A DNA stretch of 46,837 nt from Rhodoluna sp. (GCA_017984715.1 JAGNYY010000001.1:1-46837); one strand, 5' to 3'. Shown: positions 17,704 through 26,485, counted from the first letter of the stretch. Program-made: numbers and translations. Notes: a model not told the origin generated them from the sequence alone.

Positions 17704-17801
17704 TGTCACTCCTTGGCAAACTTCGTTTCCACAACTCTAGCGGTCATGGGTCGCTAAACTTTGTCTAGCGAAAGCAAGATTTTTTCAGTTAGAGGTATGG
17801 C

Positions 17802-18752
17802 ATGTACGCAATCGGAATCGACATCGGCGGAACCAAAATCGCTGGTGCTTTGGTTGACGCCCAGGGCTCAATCGTCAAGGAGGAGAAGGTTCCGTCGCCG
17901 GCCGGTGACCCGGATGCGATGGTTGATGCCGTAGTCGGACTAATCGAACGACTTTCTGCTGGTCACGAAGTTATTGGCGCCGGCGTGGCCGCGGCCGGCT
18001 TTATCGATGCAGACCAGTCGACGATTATTTATGCTCCGAATATCAGCTGGCGAAATGAACCGTTCAAAGAGAAGCTCGAGGCAAAGCTCAACATTCCGGT
18101 GATCATCGAGAACGATGCAAACGCCGCAGCTTGGGCTGAATTTCGATACGGTGCCGGCCGAGGTTACAAGCACATGATCATGTTGACCATTGGAACAGGT
18201 GTAGGCGGCGCTGTCATTGCCGATTCGCATATGCTGCGCGGTGGATTTGGAATCGCAGGTGAACTTGGTCACCTTCGGATGGTGCCAAATGGTTTGCTTT
18301 GTGGCTGCGGCCAACACGGATGCCTTGAGTCTTATGCATCGGGTTCTGCCTTGCTGCGAGCTGCGAAGGCGTTGGCTGCCTCAAGTGACCCTGCCGGCCA
18401 GCGATTGCGTGAAATCGAGGCCGAGGCTGGCCAGTTGAGCGGTCTAGAGGTTTACAAGGCAATTCTTGAAGGTGATGCTGGGGCTCTAAGCATTCTGAGC
18501 GATCTCGGGTCATGGCTGGGCCAGGCTATTGCGAGCCTTGTTGCCGTGCTTGACCCAGAGATTGTCGTGATTGGTGGCGGTGTGAGCGCCGCCGGAGATT
18601 TGCTGCTCGACCCAATTCGAGAGGCCTACCGAGCGCACCTCCCCGCTCAGGGTTTCCGCCCCGAACTCAAGATCACGGCCGCAGAATTTGTGAATGATGC
18701 CGGTGTCGTCGGGGCCGCCGACCTAGTTCGGGTCGCATTCCGCGACCGATAA
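17802..18752 (+). CDS. ROK-family glucokinase
   Basis: 316 aa. It probably phosphorylates glucose with ATP. The phosphate-binding loop DIGGTKIAGA starts at residue 6, TIGTGVGGAVI is near 128, and the ROK zinc signature with its cluster of cysteines (CGCGQHGCLES) is near 166-176. The full-length E-x-G-H element (ELGHLRM) precedes it. Polyphosphate glucokinases of actinobacteria have a different N-terminal loop, so ATP is the likelier donor. AGAGG lies 6 nt before the ATG. It is divergent from fadD and followed by plsC after 38 nt. A similar neighbourhood holds glkA in Streptomyces. Other ROK sugar kinases remain possible. Confidence 0.88.
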   Translation: MYAIGIDIGGTKIAGALVDAQGSIVKEEKVPSPAGDPDAMVDAVVGLIERLSAGHEVIGAGVAAAGFIDADQSTIIYAPNISWRNEPFKEKLEAKLNIPVIIENDANAAAWAEFRYGAGRGYKHMIMLTIGTGVGGAVIADSHMLRGGFGIAGELGHLRMVPNGLLCGCGQHGCLESYASGSALLRAAKALAASSDPAGQRLREIEAEAGQLSGLEVYKAILEGDAGALSILSDLGSWLGQAIASLVAVLDPEIVVIGGGVSAAGDLLLDPIREAYRAHLPAQGFRPELKITAAEFVNDAGVVGAADLVRVAFRDR

Positions 18753-18790
18753 ACTATTACTTCTAGTCAAATAAACCTGAGGGAGGCGAA

Positions 18791-19480
18791 GTGGCTTACT
18801 TTATTCTGAAGACCTTCGTCCTCGGTCCTCTGCTTCGCGTGCTGTTCCGACCTTGGGTTAGAGGCATTGAAAACATCCCGAGTACGGGTGCGGCTATTTT
18901 GGCAAGCAATCATCTTTCTTTCTCGGATTCCATCTTTTTGCCGCTGATGAGCAGACGTCCAGTCGTATTCCTAGCGAAGAGTGAATATTTCACCGGCAAA
19001 GGCCTAAAGGGTGCCCTTACTCGCTGGTTTTTCAAGGCAACTGGGCAGCTACCGATCGACCGCTCCGGAGGCAAGGCATCTGAGGCATCGCTGAACACCG
19101 GATTGGGTGTCTTGGCTCAGGAGCAGGTGCTCGGAATCTATCCTGAGGGCACTCGAAGCCCAGATGGGCGGCTCTATCGCGGACGCACCGGCATCGCCCG
19201 CATGGTTCTAGAAGCCAAGGTGCCAGTTATCCCAGTGGCGATGATTGACACCGAAAAAGTTCAGCCCATTGGGCAGAAAATGCCTAAGATTCGACGCATC
19301 GGCATCGTGGTTGGCGAACCTCTAGATTTTTCTCGCTTCGATGGTATGGAGGGCGATCGAATCGTTCTGCGTGCTGTCACGGACGAGATTATGTATGAGC
19401 TGAAGCAGTTGAGCGGCCAGGAATACGTGGATGCATACGCATCGTCGGTTAAAGAAAAGCGAGTTCGTCTAGCGCGCTAG
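18791..19480 (+). CDS. 1-acyl-glycerol-3-phosphate acyltransferase (PlsC family)
   Basis: 229 aa. PlsC-family enzymes add the second acyl chain to lysophosphatidic acid or a related acceptor at the membrane. The catalytic NHLSFSD (N-H-x4-D) is at residues 40-46 and the acceptor-binding EGTR at 119-122. One N-terminal hydrophobic segment may anchor it. The start is GTG, supported by GGGAGG 4 nt upstream. A homologue (Rv2182c) lies near aroG and pknL in mycobacteria; some members of this group act on mannosylated phosphatidylinositol or lysophospholipids, so the acceptor is uncertain. Confidence 0.9.
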   Translation: MAYFILKTFVLGPLLRVLFRPWVRGIENIPSTGAAILASNHLSFSDSIFLPLMSRRPVVFLAKSEYFTGKGLKGALTRWFFKATGQLPIDRSGGKASEASLNTGLGVLAQEQVLGIYPEGTRSPDGRLYRGRTGIARMVLEAKVPVIPVAMIDTEKVQPIGQKMPKIRRIGIVVGEPLDFSRFDGMEGDRIVLRAVTDEIMYELKQLSGQEYVDAYASSVKEKRVRLAR

Positions 19481-19502
19481 GGGAGCCAGGTAGGAAATCA
19501 GA

Positions 19503-20867
19503 ATGAATGAACCAGTAGTTAATGCAGACCCGAAAGTGATCGCCGGGCTCGACAACTATTTGAACCTTCCTGCTAAGCAGCAGCCAACCTGGCCAGATGC
19601 TGACAAGGTTGCCGCTGTGCGAGCTGAACTCTCGATTCAACCTCCGCTAGTTTTTGCCGGTGAAGTAGACATCCTTCGATCTCGCTTGGCCGAGGCAGCC
19701 TCGGGCAAGGCTTTCTTGCTTCAGGGCGGCGACTGTGCCGAGACTTTTGCTGACGCAACCGCAGACCGCATCCGCAACCGCGTGAAGACGTTGCTGCAGA
19801 TGGCAGTGGTGCTGACTTACGGCGCATCGATGCCGGTTATCAAAATGGGTCGCATGGCTGGCCAGTTTGCCAAGCCTCGCTCTAGCGATTCAGAGACTCG
19901 TGGTGATGTCACCTTGCCTGCATACCGTGGTGACATCGTCAACGGTTATGACTTCACCGAAGAGGCTCGAATTCCTGACCCGAATCGCATGCTGAAGGCC
20001 TACCACACCAGCGCTTCGACGCTGAATCTGATTCGTGCGTTCACCCAGGGTGGTTTTGCTGACCTTCGTTCGGTTCACGAATGGAACCGCGGTTTCGCTG
20101 ACAACCCGGCTAACGCTCGTTACCAATCGCTGGCTCAGGAAATCGACCGAGCAATCAAGTTCATGGCCGCCTGCGGCGCCGACTTCAACGAACTTCGCAC
20201 CACTGAGTTCTATGTCAGCCACGAAGGTCTTTTGATGGATTACGAGCGCCCGTTGACTCGAATCGACTCGCGCACCGGAAACCCATACTTGACCTCGGGG
20301 CACTTCATTTGGATCGGTGAACGCACCCGCCAGATGGATCACGCACACGTCGATTACCTATCTCGTGTTCGCAACCCAATCGGCGTCAAGCTCGGCCCAA
20401 CCACCCAGGTTGAAGACGTGGTCGAACTCATCGAAAAGCTTGACCCGAACCGCGAGCCAGGTCGCCTAACCTTTATTACTCGTATGGGTGCCGGCAAGAT
20501 TCGCGAAGAGCTTCCGAAGCTGGTTGAGGCAGTTCGTGACTCTGAGGCGAACCCGCTTTGGATCACCGACCCGATGCACGGAAACGGCATCACCACCAAG
20601 AACGGCTACAAGTCTCGTCGCTTTGACGACGTCATGGACGAGGTTCGCGGCTTCTTCGAAGTTCACAAGGCTGCGGGAACCTTCCCTGGTGGTGTGCACG
20701 TAGAGCTCACCGGAGACGACGTTGCCGAGTGCCTAGGTGGCTCTGACCTGATTGACGAGGCGGCGCTCGAGGAGCGCTATGAGTCGCTTTGTGACCCACG
20801 TCTAAACCACATGCAGTCACTCGAGCTTGCGTTTCTAGTTGCTGAGCAGCTGTCGCAGCGCGACTAA
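19503..20867 (+). CDS. aroG: 3-deoxy-7-phosphoheptulonate synthase, class II
   Basis: 454 aa. It joins phosphoenolpyruvate and erythrose-4-phosphate to start aromatic amino-acid synthesis. It is the plant-like class II type found in actinobacteria, not the shorter E. coli type. The metal ligands are visible: C78 in GGDCAETF, the His of DPMHGN, the Glu of HVELTGDD and the Asp of CDPRLNH. In mycobacteria this enzyme is regulated through chorismate mutase binding; nothing here tells whether that applies. A TAGGA ribosome site precedes the ATG. A bidirectional terminator follows. Confidence 0.97.
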   Translation: MNEPVVNADPKVIAGLDNYLNLPAKQQPTWPDADKVAAVRAELSIQPPLVFAGEVDILRSRLAEAASGKAFLLQGGDCAETFADATADRIRNRVKTLLQMAVVLTYGASMPVIKMGRMAGQFAKPRSSDSETRGDVTLPAYRGDIVNGYDFTEEARIPDPNRMLKAYHTSASTLNLIRAFTQGGFADLRSVHEWNRGFADNPANARYQSLAQEIDRAIKFMAACGADFNELRTTEFYVSHEGLLMDYERPLTRIDSRTGNPYLTSGHFIWIGERTRQMDHAHVDYLSRVRNPIGVKLGPTTQVEDVVELIEKLDPNREPGRLTFITRMGAGKIREELPKLVEAVRDSEANPLWITDPMHGNGITTKNGYKSRRFDDVMDEVRGFFEVHKAAGTFPGGVHVELTGDDVAECLGGSDLIDEAALEERYESLCDPRLNHMQSLELAFLVAEQLSQRD

Positions 20868-20880
20868 AAATCCTTATAAA

Positions 20881-20912
20881 AAAGGGCGGCCCCGATCGGG
20901 GTCGCCCTTTTC
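20881..20912. terminator. Bidirectional terminator between aroG and the PASTA kinase
   Basis: A 13-bp stem (20881-20893 with 20898-20910, one G-U pair) closes a GATC loop. It is followed by a short T-run on the plus strand and, on the minus strand, by six T. It lies between convergent genes and can end both transcripts. Confidence 0.93.
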
Positions 20913-20923
20913 ATTGAACAGAG

Positions 20924-22801
20924 TTATCTGGTTGAAATGGTTACCGAGTTGCCGGCTTTCAGTTTCGCGCCCGGTGCCTCGCTGCTGCGCTTTACCTTGA
21001 CGATTCCCCACTTGCTTTGGAGCTGGTCGGTGTTCACAATCACAGTGAGCCCAACGCCCTCGAGCAGGGCCTTTGCCGCCAAAACCGTCTCGCCGACCAC
21101 CTTTGGCATAATCACTAGGTTTGGGCCCTTGGAGACTAATAACTGAACCGACCCGCCGGCTCCGAGCGGCTTGCTTTGCGGAACAAGACCGATGGCCTTT
21201 CCTGGTGCCACCGTGTCACTGAACTCTTGTTGAATCGACGAAATCTTCAGGCCGGTTGCTTCGATGGCAGTAACGGCAAACGCTTGATCGATGCCAGAAA
21301 CCATCGGGATAGGCCCAAGCGAGACCTGGAGCTCTATAGCCGAGCCCTCGGGGATAGGTGTGCCATCCGAGCCGAGGTGGTCATAGACCTGACCGATTGG
21401 GGTTGAGTCGAACCAGGAGTTCACTGGGCCAAGTCTGAAACCAGCGCCAATAAGTTTTGTCGTTGCCTCAGCCACATTCATACCCACCAGCGAGGGGGCG
21501 GCAATTAACTTGGGTCCAAGTGAAATGAACAACTTCAGTTCTGACCCCTTGGCCAAGTATGAGCCAGCAGGCGGATCGGTTCTGATTACCAAACCCTTGG
21601 TTACCGTCGAACTGTTTTCATTCACCAAACTCAGCTTTGGGGACAAGGCCGCAAGGGCCGACTCGGCAGAATCCACCGTGCGACTGGTCAGGTTTGGAAT
21701 TACCGATAGAGCACCAGGGCCGCTGCCGAACCACCATCCGGCCCCGCTTGCAAACAAAACAACCAGCAATGTGGCAATCGTCAGGCGCAGACCAACGCGT
21801 CGCTGAAAGCCTTGGAGAGGTTGATCGGCCGTGGCAACCTCCAAAGGTGTCAGGACCTGAGTTGCCGAAGAATCAAAAAAAGTTTCAGATGCTTGCTCGA
21901 GTGGATTGATCACCTGGGTTGCATTGTTGTCGGTCGCCGCAAAATCCATCACCGTGGTTTTTCCTGCGTTGCCAGCCTTCAGCTCTGCAGTGAGCGAGTT
22001 CACCTTGCTCAGAAGTTCGCCGGCGTCGGCAGGTCGATCAGCTGGAAGCTTGGCCGTTGCCCAAGCAACCAACCGGTCAACAGCCTGCGGTGTTTCGCTG
22101 GCTAACCCAGATGGTGCCGGAACGGTTGAATTGGCATGCTGATAGGCAATCTGGACGGCTTGTTCGCCCTCAAAAGGTTGCTTGCCAGTGAGCAGCTCAA
22201 AGAGCAAAATTCCTGCGGCATAGACGTCACTTCGAGCATCGGCCTGCCCTCTGGTGACGAGTTCAGGGGAGAGGTAGGCGATGGTGCCGACTAAATCTCC
22301 GGTGCTCGTGTGTGCTGAGATGGCTCTAGCCAAGCCAAAGTCGCCGAGTTTCACTCTGCCGTCATCGGCCAGAAGAACGTTGTCTGGTTTCAGGTCTCGG
22401 TGCAGAATGCCCGCTCGGTGGGCGGCGGCTAAGCCGGAAAGAATCTGCGCCATCATCTCGAGAGCACGAACGGCCGGCAGGGGGCCATACTCGTTCAACG
22501 CATCGCGCAAGGTTATCCCGGGAACGTACTCCATGACGAGATAGGTGGTGCCGGCATCCGTGCCCTGGTCGAAGACGTTGACCAGATTTGGATGAGCCAA
22601 TTTGGCGGCAGTTTTCGCCTCGAGGACGAATTTTTCCTGAAAGTTCGGGTCGTTGGCTAGGTGCTGGTGAATGACCTTAATTGCCACTTGGCGATCGAGT
22701 CGCTGGTCGGTGGCCAGATAGACCGTAGCCATACCGCCGCTAGCAACCTGACTTTCAACTCGGTAGCGGTTGCCTATCAGTTGGCCAATGAGATTAGACA
22801 T
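20924..22801 (-). CDS. pknL: Membrane Ser/Thr kinase with four PASTA repeats (PknL type)
   Basis: 625 aa. The cytoplasmic kinase domain (about residues 10-270) has the glycine loop with SGGMATV, K42, HRDLKPDN (catalytic D136), DFG at 154-156 and the activation segment ending GTIAYLSPE. A linker of about 65 residues repeats ATQVINPLE (294-302) and ATQVLTPLE (313-321). One transmembrane segment is near 337-358. Four PASTA repeats follow to the end and probably sense muropeptides or lipid II outside the cell. It is divergent from the Rv2175c-like HTH gene and next to aroG, as pknL is in mycobacteria, though mycobacterial PknL lacks PASTA repeats. No clear ribosome site precedes the ATG. The name is by synteny; a PknB-like role is also possible. 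Confidence 0.9.
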   Translation of the reverse strand: MSNLIGQLIGNRYRVESQVASGGMATVYLATDQRLDRQVAIKVIHQHLANDPNFQEKFVLEAKTAAKLAHPNLVNVFDQGTDAGTTYLVMEYVPGITLRDALNEYGPLPAVRALEMMAQILSGLAAAHRAGILHRDLKPDNVLLADDGRVKLGDFGLARAISAHTSTGDLVGTIAYLSPELVTRGQADARSDVYAAGILLFELLTGKQPFEGEQAVQIAYQHANSTVPAPSGLASETPQAVDRLVAWATAKLPADRPADAGELLSKVNSLTAELKAGNAGKTTVMDFAATDNNATQVINPLEQASETFFDSSATQVLTPLEVATADQPLQGFQRRVGLRLTIATLLVVLFASGAGWWFGSGPGALSVIPNLTSRTVDSAESALAALSPKLSLVNENSSTVTKGLVIRTDPPAGSYLAKGSELKLFISLGPKLIAAPSLVGMNVAEATTKLIGAGFRLGPVNSWFDSTPIGQVYDHLGSDGTPIPEGSAIELQVSLGPIPMVSGIDQAFAVTAIEATGLKISSIQQEFSDTVAPGKAIGLVPQSKPLGAGGSVQLLVSKGPNLVIMPKVVGETVLAAKALLEGVGLTVIVNTDQLQSKWGIVKVKRSSEAPGAKLKAGNSVTISTR

Positions 22802-22850
22802 TTGCCACTGATCGCTTCATGTCAATATCGTGCCACAGACGCCGTTTGTT

Positions 22851-22856
22851 TAGGCT
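22851..22856 (+). promoter_or_regulatory. Candidate -10 box (TAGGCT) for the HTH gene
   Basis: TAGGCT would start transcription near 22863 and give a 23-nt leader to the GTG at 22886. It lies in the 84-nt spacer shared with the divergent kinase gene. No convincing -35 is seen. Confidence 0.35.
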
Positions 22857-22885
22857 CAGGCGCAAAGGTGTGGCAATCTTGAGGG

Positions 22886-23233
22886 GTGAGTGATGTATTA
22901 GCCTCCGTGGCATCTTGGATAACCGTTCCCGAAGCAGCCGACCTTATGGGTGTGCCTCTTGGGCGCGTTCGGCGCTTCATCGAAGAGCATCACCTGGTCG
23001 CCGTCAAGCGCGACGGCGTGGTGAGCATCCCAGCCGAAACCATCGTGGATGGCGAACCGCTGGCTAGCTTGCACGGCACGATTATCGTCTTGCTTGACTC
23101 AGGCTATTCGCTTGACGCTGCAGTGGAATGGCTTTACACCCACGATGACCAACTGCCAGGTACTCCGATGGAGTTTTTGCTCAAGGGGCACAAGTCGGCA
23201 GTTCGCCGCTTGGCCATGGTTCAAGCGCTGTAA
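22886..23233 (+). CDS. Small HTH DNA-binding protein (Rv2175c family)
   Basis: 115 aa. An N-terminal excisionase/MerR-like helix-turn-helix (WITVPEAADLMGVPLGRVRRFIEEHHLVAVKRDG, about residues 11-45) is joined to a C-terminal part with WLYTHDDQLPGTPMEFLLKGHKSAVRRLA. This matches Rv2175c of M. tuberculosis, a DNA-binding substrate of PknL whose binding is lost on phosphorylation. The divergent PASTA kinase next door preserves that pairing. The start is GTG; GAGGG is directly before it, so spacing is poor, and an in-frame GTG at 22907 is an alternative. The short N-terminus holds S2, S7, S10 and T13 as possible phosphosites. DNA targets are unknown. Confidence 0.82.
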   Translation: MSDVLASVASWITVPEAADLMGVPLGRVRRFIEEHHLVAVKRDGVVSIPAETIVDGEPLASLHGTIIVLLDSGYSLDAAVEWLYTHDDQLPGTPMEFLLKGHKSAVRRLAMVQAL

Positions 23234-23239
23234 CAGGTT

Positions 23240-24355
23240 TTAGGCCTCGCGGTTAATCACCTTTAGGGCAAGCGCTCTGAGATTTTCTTTGGCCCGAGGG
23301 TCAATATCCAGACTCTCGAGAGCGTTCAAACTCTCGTCAGCCAACTCTTCCATCATCCGCTCTGTCTTTGCCAGAGCACCCGACTCAGTGATGGTCTGTT
23401 GCATGAATGCGATTTGTTCTGGTTCAAGTTCGCGACTGGTGAGCAACTCTTCAAAAATACGGCCAATTGAGGGGCTCAAACCTTGAAGGGTCAGGGCAAC
23501 CAAGACTGTTCGCTTGCCTTCGCGCAGGTCATCGCCGGCTGGTTTTCCGGTGACCGCTGGGTCTCCAAAAACTCCAAGGATGTCGTCGCGCAGCTGGAAT
23601 GCCATGCCGAGAGGGATTCCGAAGGCAGATAGACCACGCAGTAGCCCAGGTTCAGCGCCTGCGAAGGCGGCACCAATCAGAAGTGGTGCTTCGATGCTGT
23701 ATTTTGCGGTCTTATAAAGCATCACCCGGTTTGCGCGACCAAACGCCTCATCGACCGATCGCGTTGAAGCCGAGTTCTCCTCCAGGACGTCTAGGTACTG
23801 CCCAGCCATAACTTCGACTCTCATCTTGCTGAATTCGGTGCGGCAAGCCGTCTCGATAGACGAGTTTGGAGCTGCCAAGAGTGCGTTGCCAAAGATTTCG
23901 CTGCTCCAGCCAAGCATCAAGTCGCCGACCAAAACCGACCCGGCCACGCCGAAACGTTCTGCACTTCCGGCCCATCCTGATTCGGAGTGAAGTTTTTCAA
24001 ACCTTTTGTGAACCGCAGGTGCGCCTCGACGAGTGTCGGATTGATCGAGGAGGTCATCGTGCACCAATGCCGCGGCATGGAACATCTCTAGAGCGGCGCT
24101 AACCCCAACCATTGCGGCTGCCGAAGCTTGTCTTTCACTTTCGTTTTGACTAACCGGTGCCGTCGAAAGCGCCCCAACCCAAGACCAATAGCAGAACAGA
24201 GCGCGAAAGCGCTTTCCGCCGGCCAAGAGGCTCTGGGTGTAATCAATCACCGGAACTAAGTCGGGGGAGATGCTCGAAAAGTCTTGTCTGCGTGACTCGC
24301 AGAAGTCATCCAGGTTTTCCTGAATTAGCTGAAGTAAGGTTCCTGATTCATTCAC
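23240..24355 (-). CDS. idsA: Polyprenyl (geranylgeranyl-type) diphosphate synthase
   Basis: 371 aa. It is a trans-prenyltransferase that extends allylic diphosphates with isopentenyl diphosphate. The first aspartate-rich motif DDLLD is at 100-104 in VHDDLLDQSDTRRG. The second is RDDILG at 256-261, a D-D-x-x-G form common in actinobacterial IdsA enzymes. Product length cannot be read with certainty; C20 for carotenoids or menaquinone precursors is likely. It has a leaderless-type promoter and no ribosome site. It converges on the HTH gene with a 6-nt gap and is divergent from the DUF3040 gene. Confidence 0.9.
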   Translation of the reverse strand: MNESGTLLQLIQENLDDFCESRRQDFSSISPDLVPVIDYTQSLLAGGKRFRALFCYWSWVGALSTAPVSQNESERQASAAAMVGVSAALEMFHAAALVHDDLLDQSDTRRGAPAVHKRFEKLHSESGWAGSAERFGVAGSVLVGDLMLGWSSEIFGNALLAAPNSSIETACRTEFSKMRVEVMAGQYLDVLEENSASTRSVDEAFGRANRVMLYKTAKYSIEAPLLIGAAFAGAEPGLLRGLSAFGIPLGMAFQLRDDILGVFGDPAVTGKPAGDDLREGKRTVLVALTLQGLSPSIGRIFEELLTSRELEPEQIAFMQQTITESGALAKTERMMEELADESLNALESLDIDPRAKENLRALALKVINREA

Positions 24356-24361
24356 AGGAAT

Positions 24362-24367
24362 AGCCTA
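24362..24367 (-). promoter_or_regulatory. Leaderless -10 box (TAGGCT) for idsA
   Basis: On the minus strand TAGGCT ends at 24362 and the A of the idsA ATG is at 24355, exactly seven bases on. No Shine-Dalgarno sequence lies between them. Confidence 0.58.
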
Positions 24368-24396
24368 ATCGCCACGACCGTTTACATAAATGGGCG

Positions 24397-24402
24397 TAGG
24401 CT
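24397..24402 (+). promoter_or_regulatory. Candidate -10 box (TAGGCT) for the DUF3040 gene
   Basis: TAGGCT predicts a start near 24409 and a 16-nt leader containing GGAGGA, the ribosome site of the ATG at 24425. It lies 30 nt from the mirror-image box of idsA, so the short spacer holds two divergent promoters with the same hexamer. Confidence 0.5.
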
Positions 24403-24424
24403 AGAAATGGCGGCGGAGGAAAAC

Positions 24425-24775
24425 ATGGCACTTTCAGAGCGAGAACAACGACTTCTTGATGAACTCGAACGTGGTTTTTATGAATCTGATCCGACATTGG
24501 CCAACAAAATCAGCAGTAACGGTGCGGTCAACCCAGCACGGCTCATCCTTGGGTTAGCAATCGGACTAATCGGCATCTCGCTAATAGTTGTTGCAGTGAT
24601 AATTCAGGTAGCTTTTTTTGGCGTTTTTGCGTTTATCGTGATGCTCACTGGCCTGGTAGTCGCGAGCTCCAATTTGAACCCGCAGGCTCAGGCGAAAACA
24701 AAAGGACCTGCGGCCAAGCGTGAGCCAGGTCGCAACGTTTTTGAAGAGCGCTGGAACCGCCGTCGCGGGGAGTAG
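24425..24775 (+). CDS. DUF3040 small membrane protein
   Basis: 116 aa. The N-terminus MALSEREQRLLDELER is the family hallmark. Two adjacent hydrophobic helices cover about residues 38-75, and the C-terminus is basic and polar. DUF3040 proteins are actinobacterial and often lie just before mraZ, as here, but their function is not known. I chose this ATG over one six codons earlier because GGAGGA lies 4 nt before it and the protein then starts as family members do. A UUCG-loop terminator follows, so it is probably a single-gene unit. Confidence 0.85.
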   Translation: MALSEREQRLLDELERGFYESDPTLANKISSNGAVNPARLILGLAIGLIGISLIVVAVIIQVAFFGVFAFIVMLTGLVVASSNLNPQAQAKTKGPAAKREPGRNVFEERWNRRRGE

Positions 24776-24794
24776 CTCGTAACGCTCCACCTAG

Positions 24795-24824
24795 ACCCTC
24801 GAACTTCGGTTCGGGGGTATTTTT
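24795..24824 (+). terminator. Rho-independent terminator with UUCG tetraloop
   Basis: A 10-bp stem (24795-24804 with 24809-24818, one G-U pair) is closed by C-UUCG-G, a very stable tetraloop. ATTTTT follows. It ends the DUF3040 unit before the mraZ promoter. Confidence 0.9.
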
Positions 24825-24930
24825 CTAGCCAAAATTTCGCCATTCTGCACCATTTCCCTCCACTCGTTATATCCCTGTTATTTATTGGTAATTACGACAC
24901 GCCGAAGCGAAATATTTGGCAAAAATATTA

Positions 24931-24970
24931 GATTTGTGGGCGAAAGTGGGGTAAAGTGGAGTAAAGCGGA
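24931..24970 (+). promoter_or_regulatory. Four MraZ boxes, 10-bp period
   Basis: Four direct repeats with the pattern nnAAAGTGGn stand at exact 10-bp steps: GATTTGTGGG, CGAAAGTGGG, GTAAAGTGGA and GTAAAGCGGA. MraZ is known to bind GTGG/TGGG-type repeats spaced at one helical turn before its own gene. A -10-like TAGATT (24929-24934) overlaps the first repeat. The array ends 27 nt before the mraZ ATG, so autoregulation of the dcw operon is expected. The rest of the 222-nt spacer (24776-24997) holds the terminator and AT-rich DNA. Confidence 0.85.
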
Positions 24971-24997
24971 ATTTCGACGTAGAGAGAGGGGGAAACG

Positions 24998-25429
24998 ATG
25001 CTTCTAGGGCAGCACTCACCAAAGTTGGATGAGAAGGGTCGCGTCATTCTCCCGGCCAAGTTCCGCGAAGAGCTACAGGGCGGTCTCGTAATCACCCGCG
25101 GTCAAGATCGCTGCCTCTTTGTTTTCAGCGCAGCCGAGTTCGCTCTGGTCAACGACAAAATCCGCCAGGCGCCAGTGACCAATGCGGAGGCCCGCAACTA
25201 CCTCAGAATCTTCCTCTCAGGCGCTTCCGACGAACAGCCCGACAAGCAGGGCCGCGTCACCATCCCAGCCACCTTGCGTCAATATGCCGGGCTCGACAAA
25301 GACCTAGTCGTCATCGGTGTCGGCAACCGAGCTGAAATCTGGGATGCCAAGGCTTGGAACGACTTCCTCAACAACCACGAAGCATCCTTCTCGAACATTT
25401 CGGAGGAGGTGATTCCGGGACTCTTCTAG
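24998..25429 (+). CDS. mraZ: Transcriptional regulator MraZ
   Basis: 143 aa, the family's usual length. MraZ is a ring-forming DNA-binding protein with two AbrB-like halves; the D-x-K-G-R signature appears as [14 protein letters not shown] (about residues 10-23) and is repeated as [18 protein letters not shown] (about 81-98). It controls its own operon through the repeats at 24931-24970. A GAGGGGG ribosome site precedes the ATG. A 93-nt spacer separates it from rsmH. Confidence 0.96.
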   Translation: MLLGQHSPKLDEKGRVILPAKFREELQGGLVITRGQDRCLFVFSAAEFALVNDKIRQAPVTNAEARNYLRIFLSGASDEQPDKQGRVTIPATLRQYAGLDKDLVVIGVGNRAEIWDAKAWNDFLNNHEASFSNISEEVIPGLF

Positions 25430-25522
25430 CCTGTCGCTAGATCTCCACCCGTTCATAACTGCTAAAAACCAAGCTGGCAGCGAATGGATGGGGTTCTAGA
25501 TGCAGGAACTTCCGGATAACAA

Positions 25523-26485
25523 ATGTCAAAGAAGATTTCTGAACTACACGCACCGGTGACTCTAGAGCGCACCATCGAGCTGCTTGCACCAGCTCTCGAG
25601 TTAGAAGGCGCCGTGTTTGTGGACGGCACTCTAGGCCTAGGCGGTCACAGCGAGGCTTTCCTCGAGCGTTTCCCTAATCTGACTTTGGTTGGTATCGACC
25701 GCGACACTAATGCTCTTGCCTTAGCCGGGGAGCGACTTGCTCGTTTTAGTGGTCGCACTCACCTAGTGCACGCGGTCTACGAAGAAATTGAAGATGTCTT
25801 GGATGAGCTGGGAATTGATGAGGTTCACGGGATTCTTCTCGACCTCGGTGTTTCATCCATGCAGCTCGATGAAGCTGACAGAGGTTTTGCCTACTCATAC
25901 GAGGCTCCTCTGGACATGCGAATGGATGCCACTCAAGGCAAGACCGCTGCCGATATCGTCAACTCATACTCTGAGCAGGACCTGGCCCGAATCTTCAAGG
26001 AGTTCGGCGAAGAGCGTTACGCCAAGGGCGTGGCCAAGGCAATCGTTGAGGCTCGAAAGTCAGTGCCATTCAGCACCAGTACCCAACTTGCCGGTTTGAT
26101 TTCAAAGGTCATTCCATTCATCCCGGGTAAGAGCAGCGGTCACCCTGCCAAACGTGTTTTCCAGGCGCTACGAATCGAAGTGAACGGCGAACTTGAGGTT
26201 CTCGAGCGAACCATGCCAGCCTCCATCCGCTCGCTAGCGGTCGGTGGCCGCATCGTGGTCTTGTCTTATCACTCATTGGAAGACCGAATCGTCAAGCATG
26301 CGCTAGTCGCAGCGGCTAACTCTTCGGCTCCACTAGAGCTTCCATTTGAACTTCCTGAGCACGCCCCAGTACTTCGCCTGTTGGTGAAGGGCGCAGAGGC
26401 TGCTACCGCTGAAGAAATTGCAATCAACCCACGAGCCGCATCAGTGCGACTACGTGCGGCCGAAAAGATCCGGAGAGCAGCATGA
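25523..26485 (+). CDS. rsmH: 16S rRNA (cytosine-N4) methyltransferase RsmH
   Basis: 320 aa. RsmH methylates C1402 of 16S rRNA with S-adenosylmethionine. The SAM-binding motif [14 protein letters not shown] is near residues 34-47; [30 protein letters not shown] and [12 protein letters not shown] are family signatures. The start gives the normal N-terminus, but no good ribosome site precedes it. Its stop overlaps the ftsL start as ATGA. Confidence 0.96.
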   Translation: MSKKISELHAPVTLERTIELLAPALELEGAVFVDGTLGLGGHSEAFLERFPNLTLVGIDRDTNALALAGERLARFSGRTHLVHAVYEEIEDVLDELGIDEVHGILLDLGVSSMQLDEADRGFAYSYEAPLDMRMDATQGKTAADIVNSYSEQDLARIFKEFGEERYAKGVAKAIVEARKSVPFSTSTQLAGLISKVIPFIPGKSSGHPAKRVFQALRIEVNGELEVLERTMPASIRSLAVGGRIVVLSYHSLEDRIVKHALVAAANSSAPLELPFELPEHAPVLRLLVKGAEAATAEEIAINPRAASVRLRAAEKIRRAA

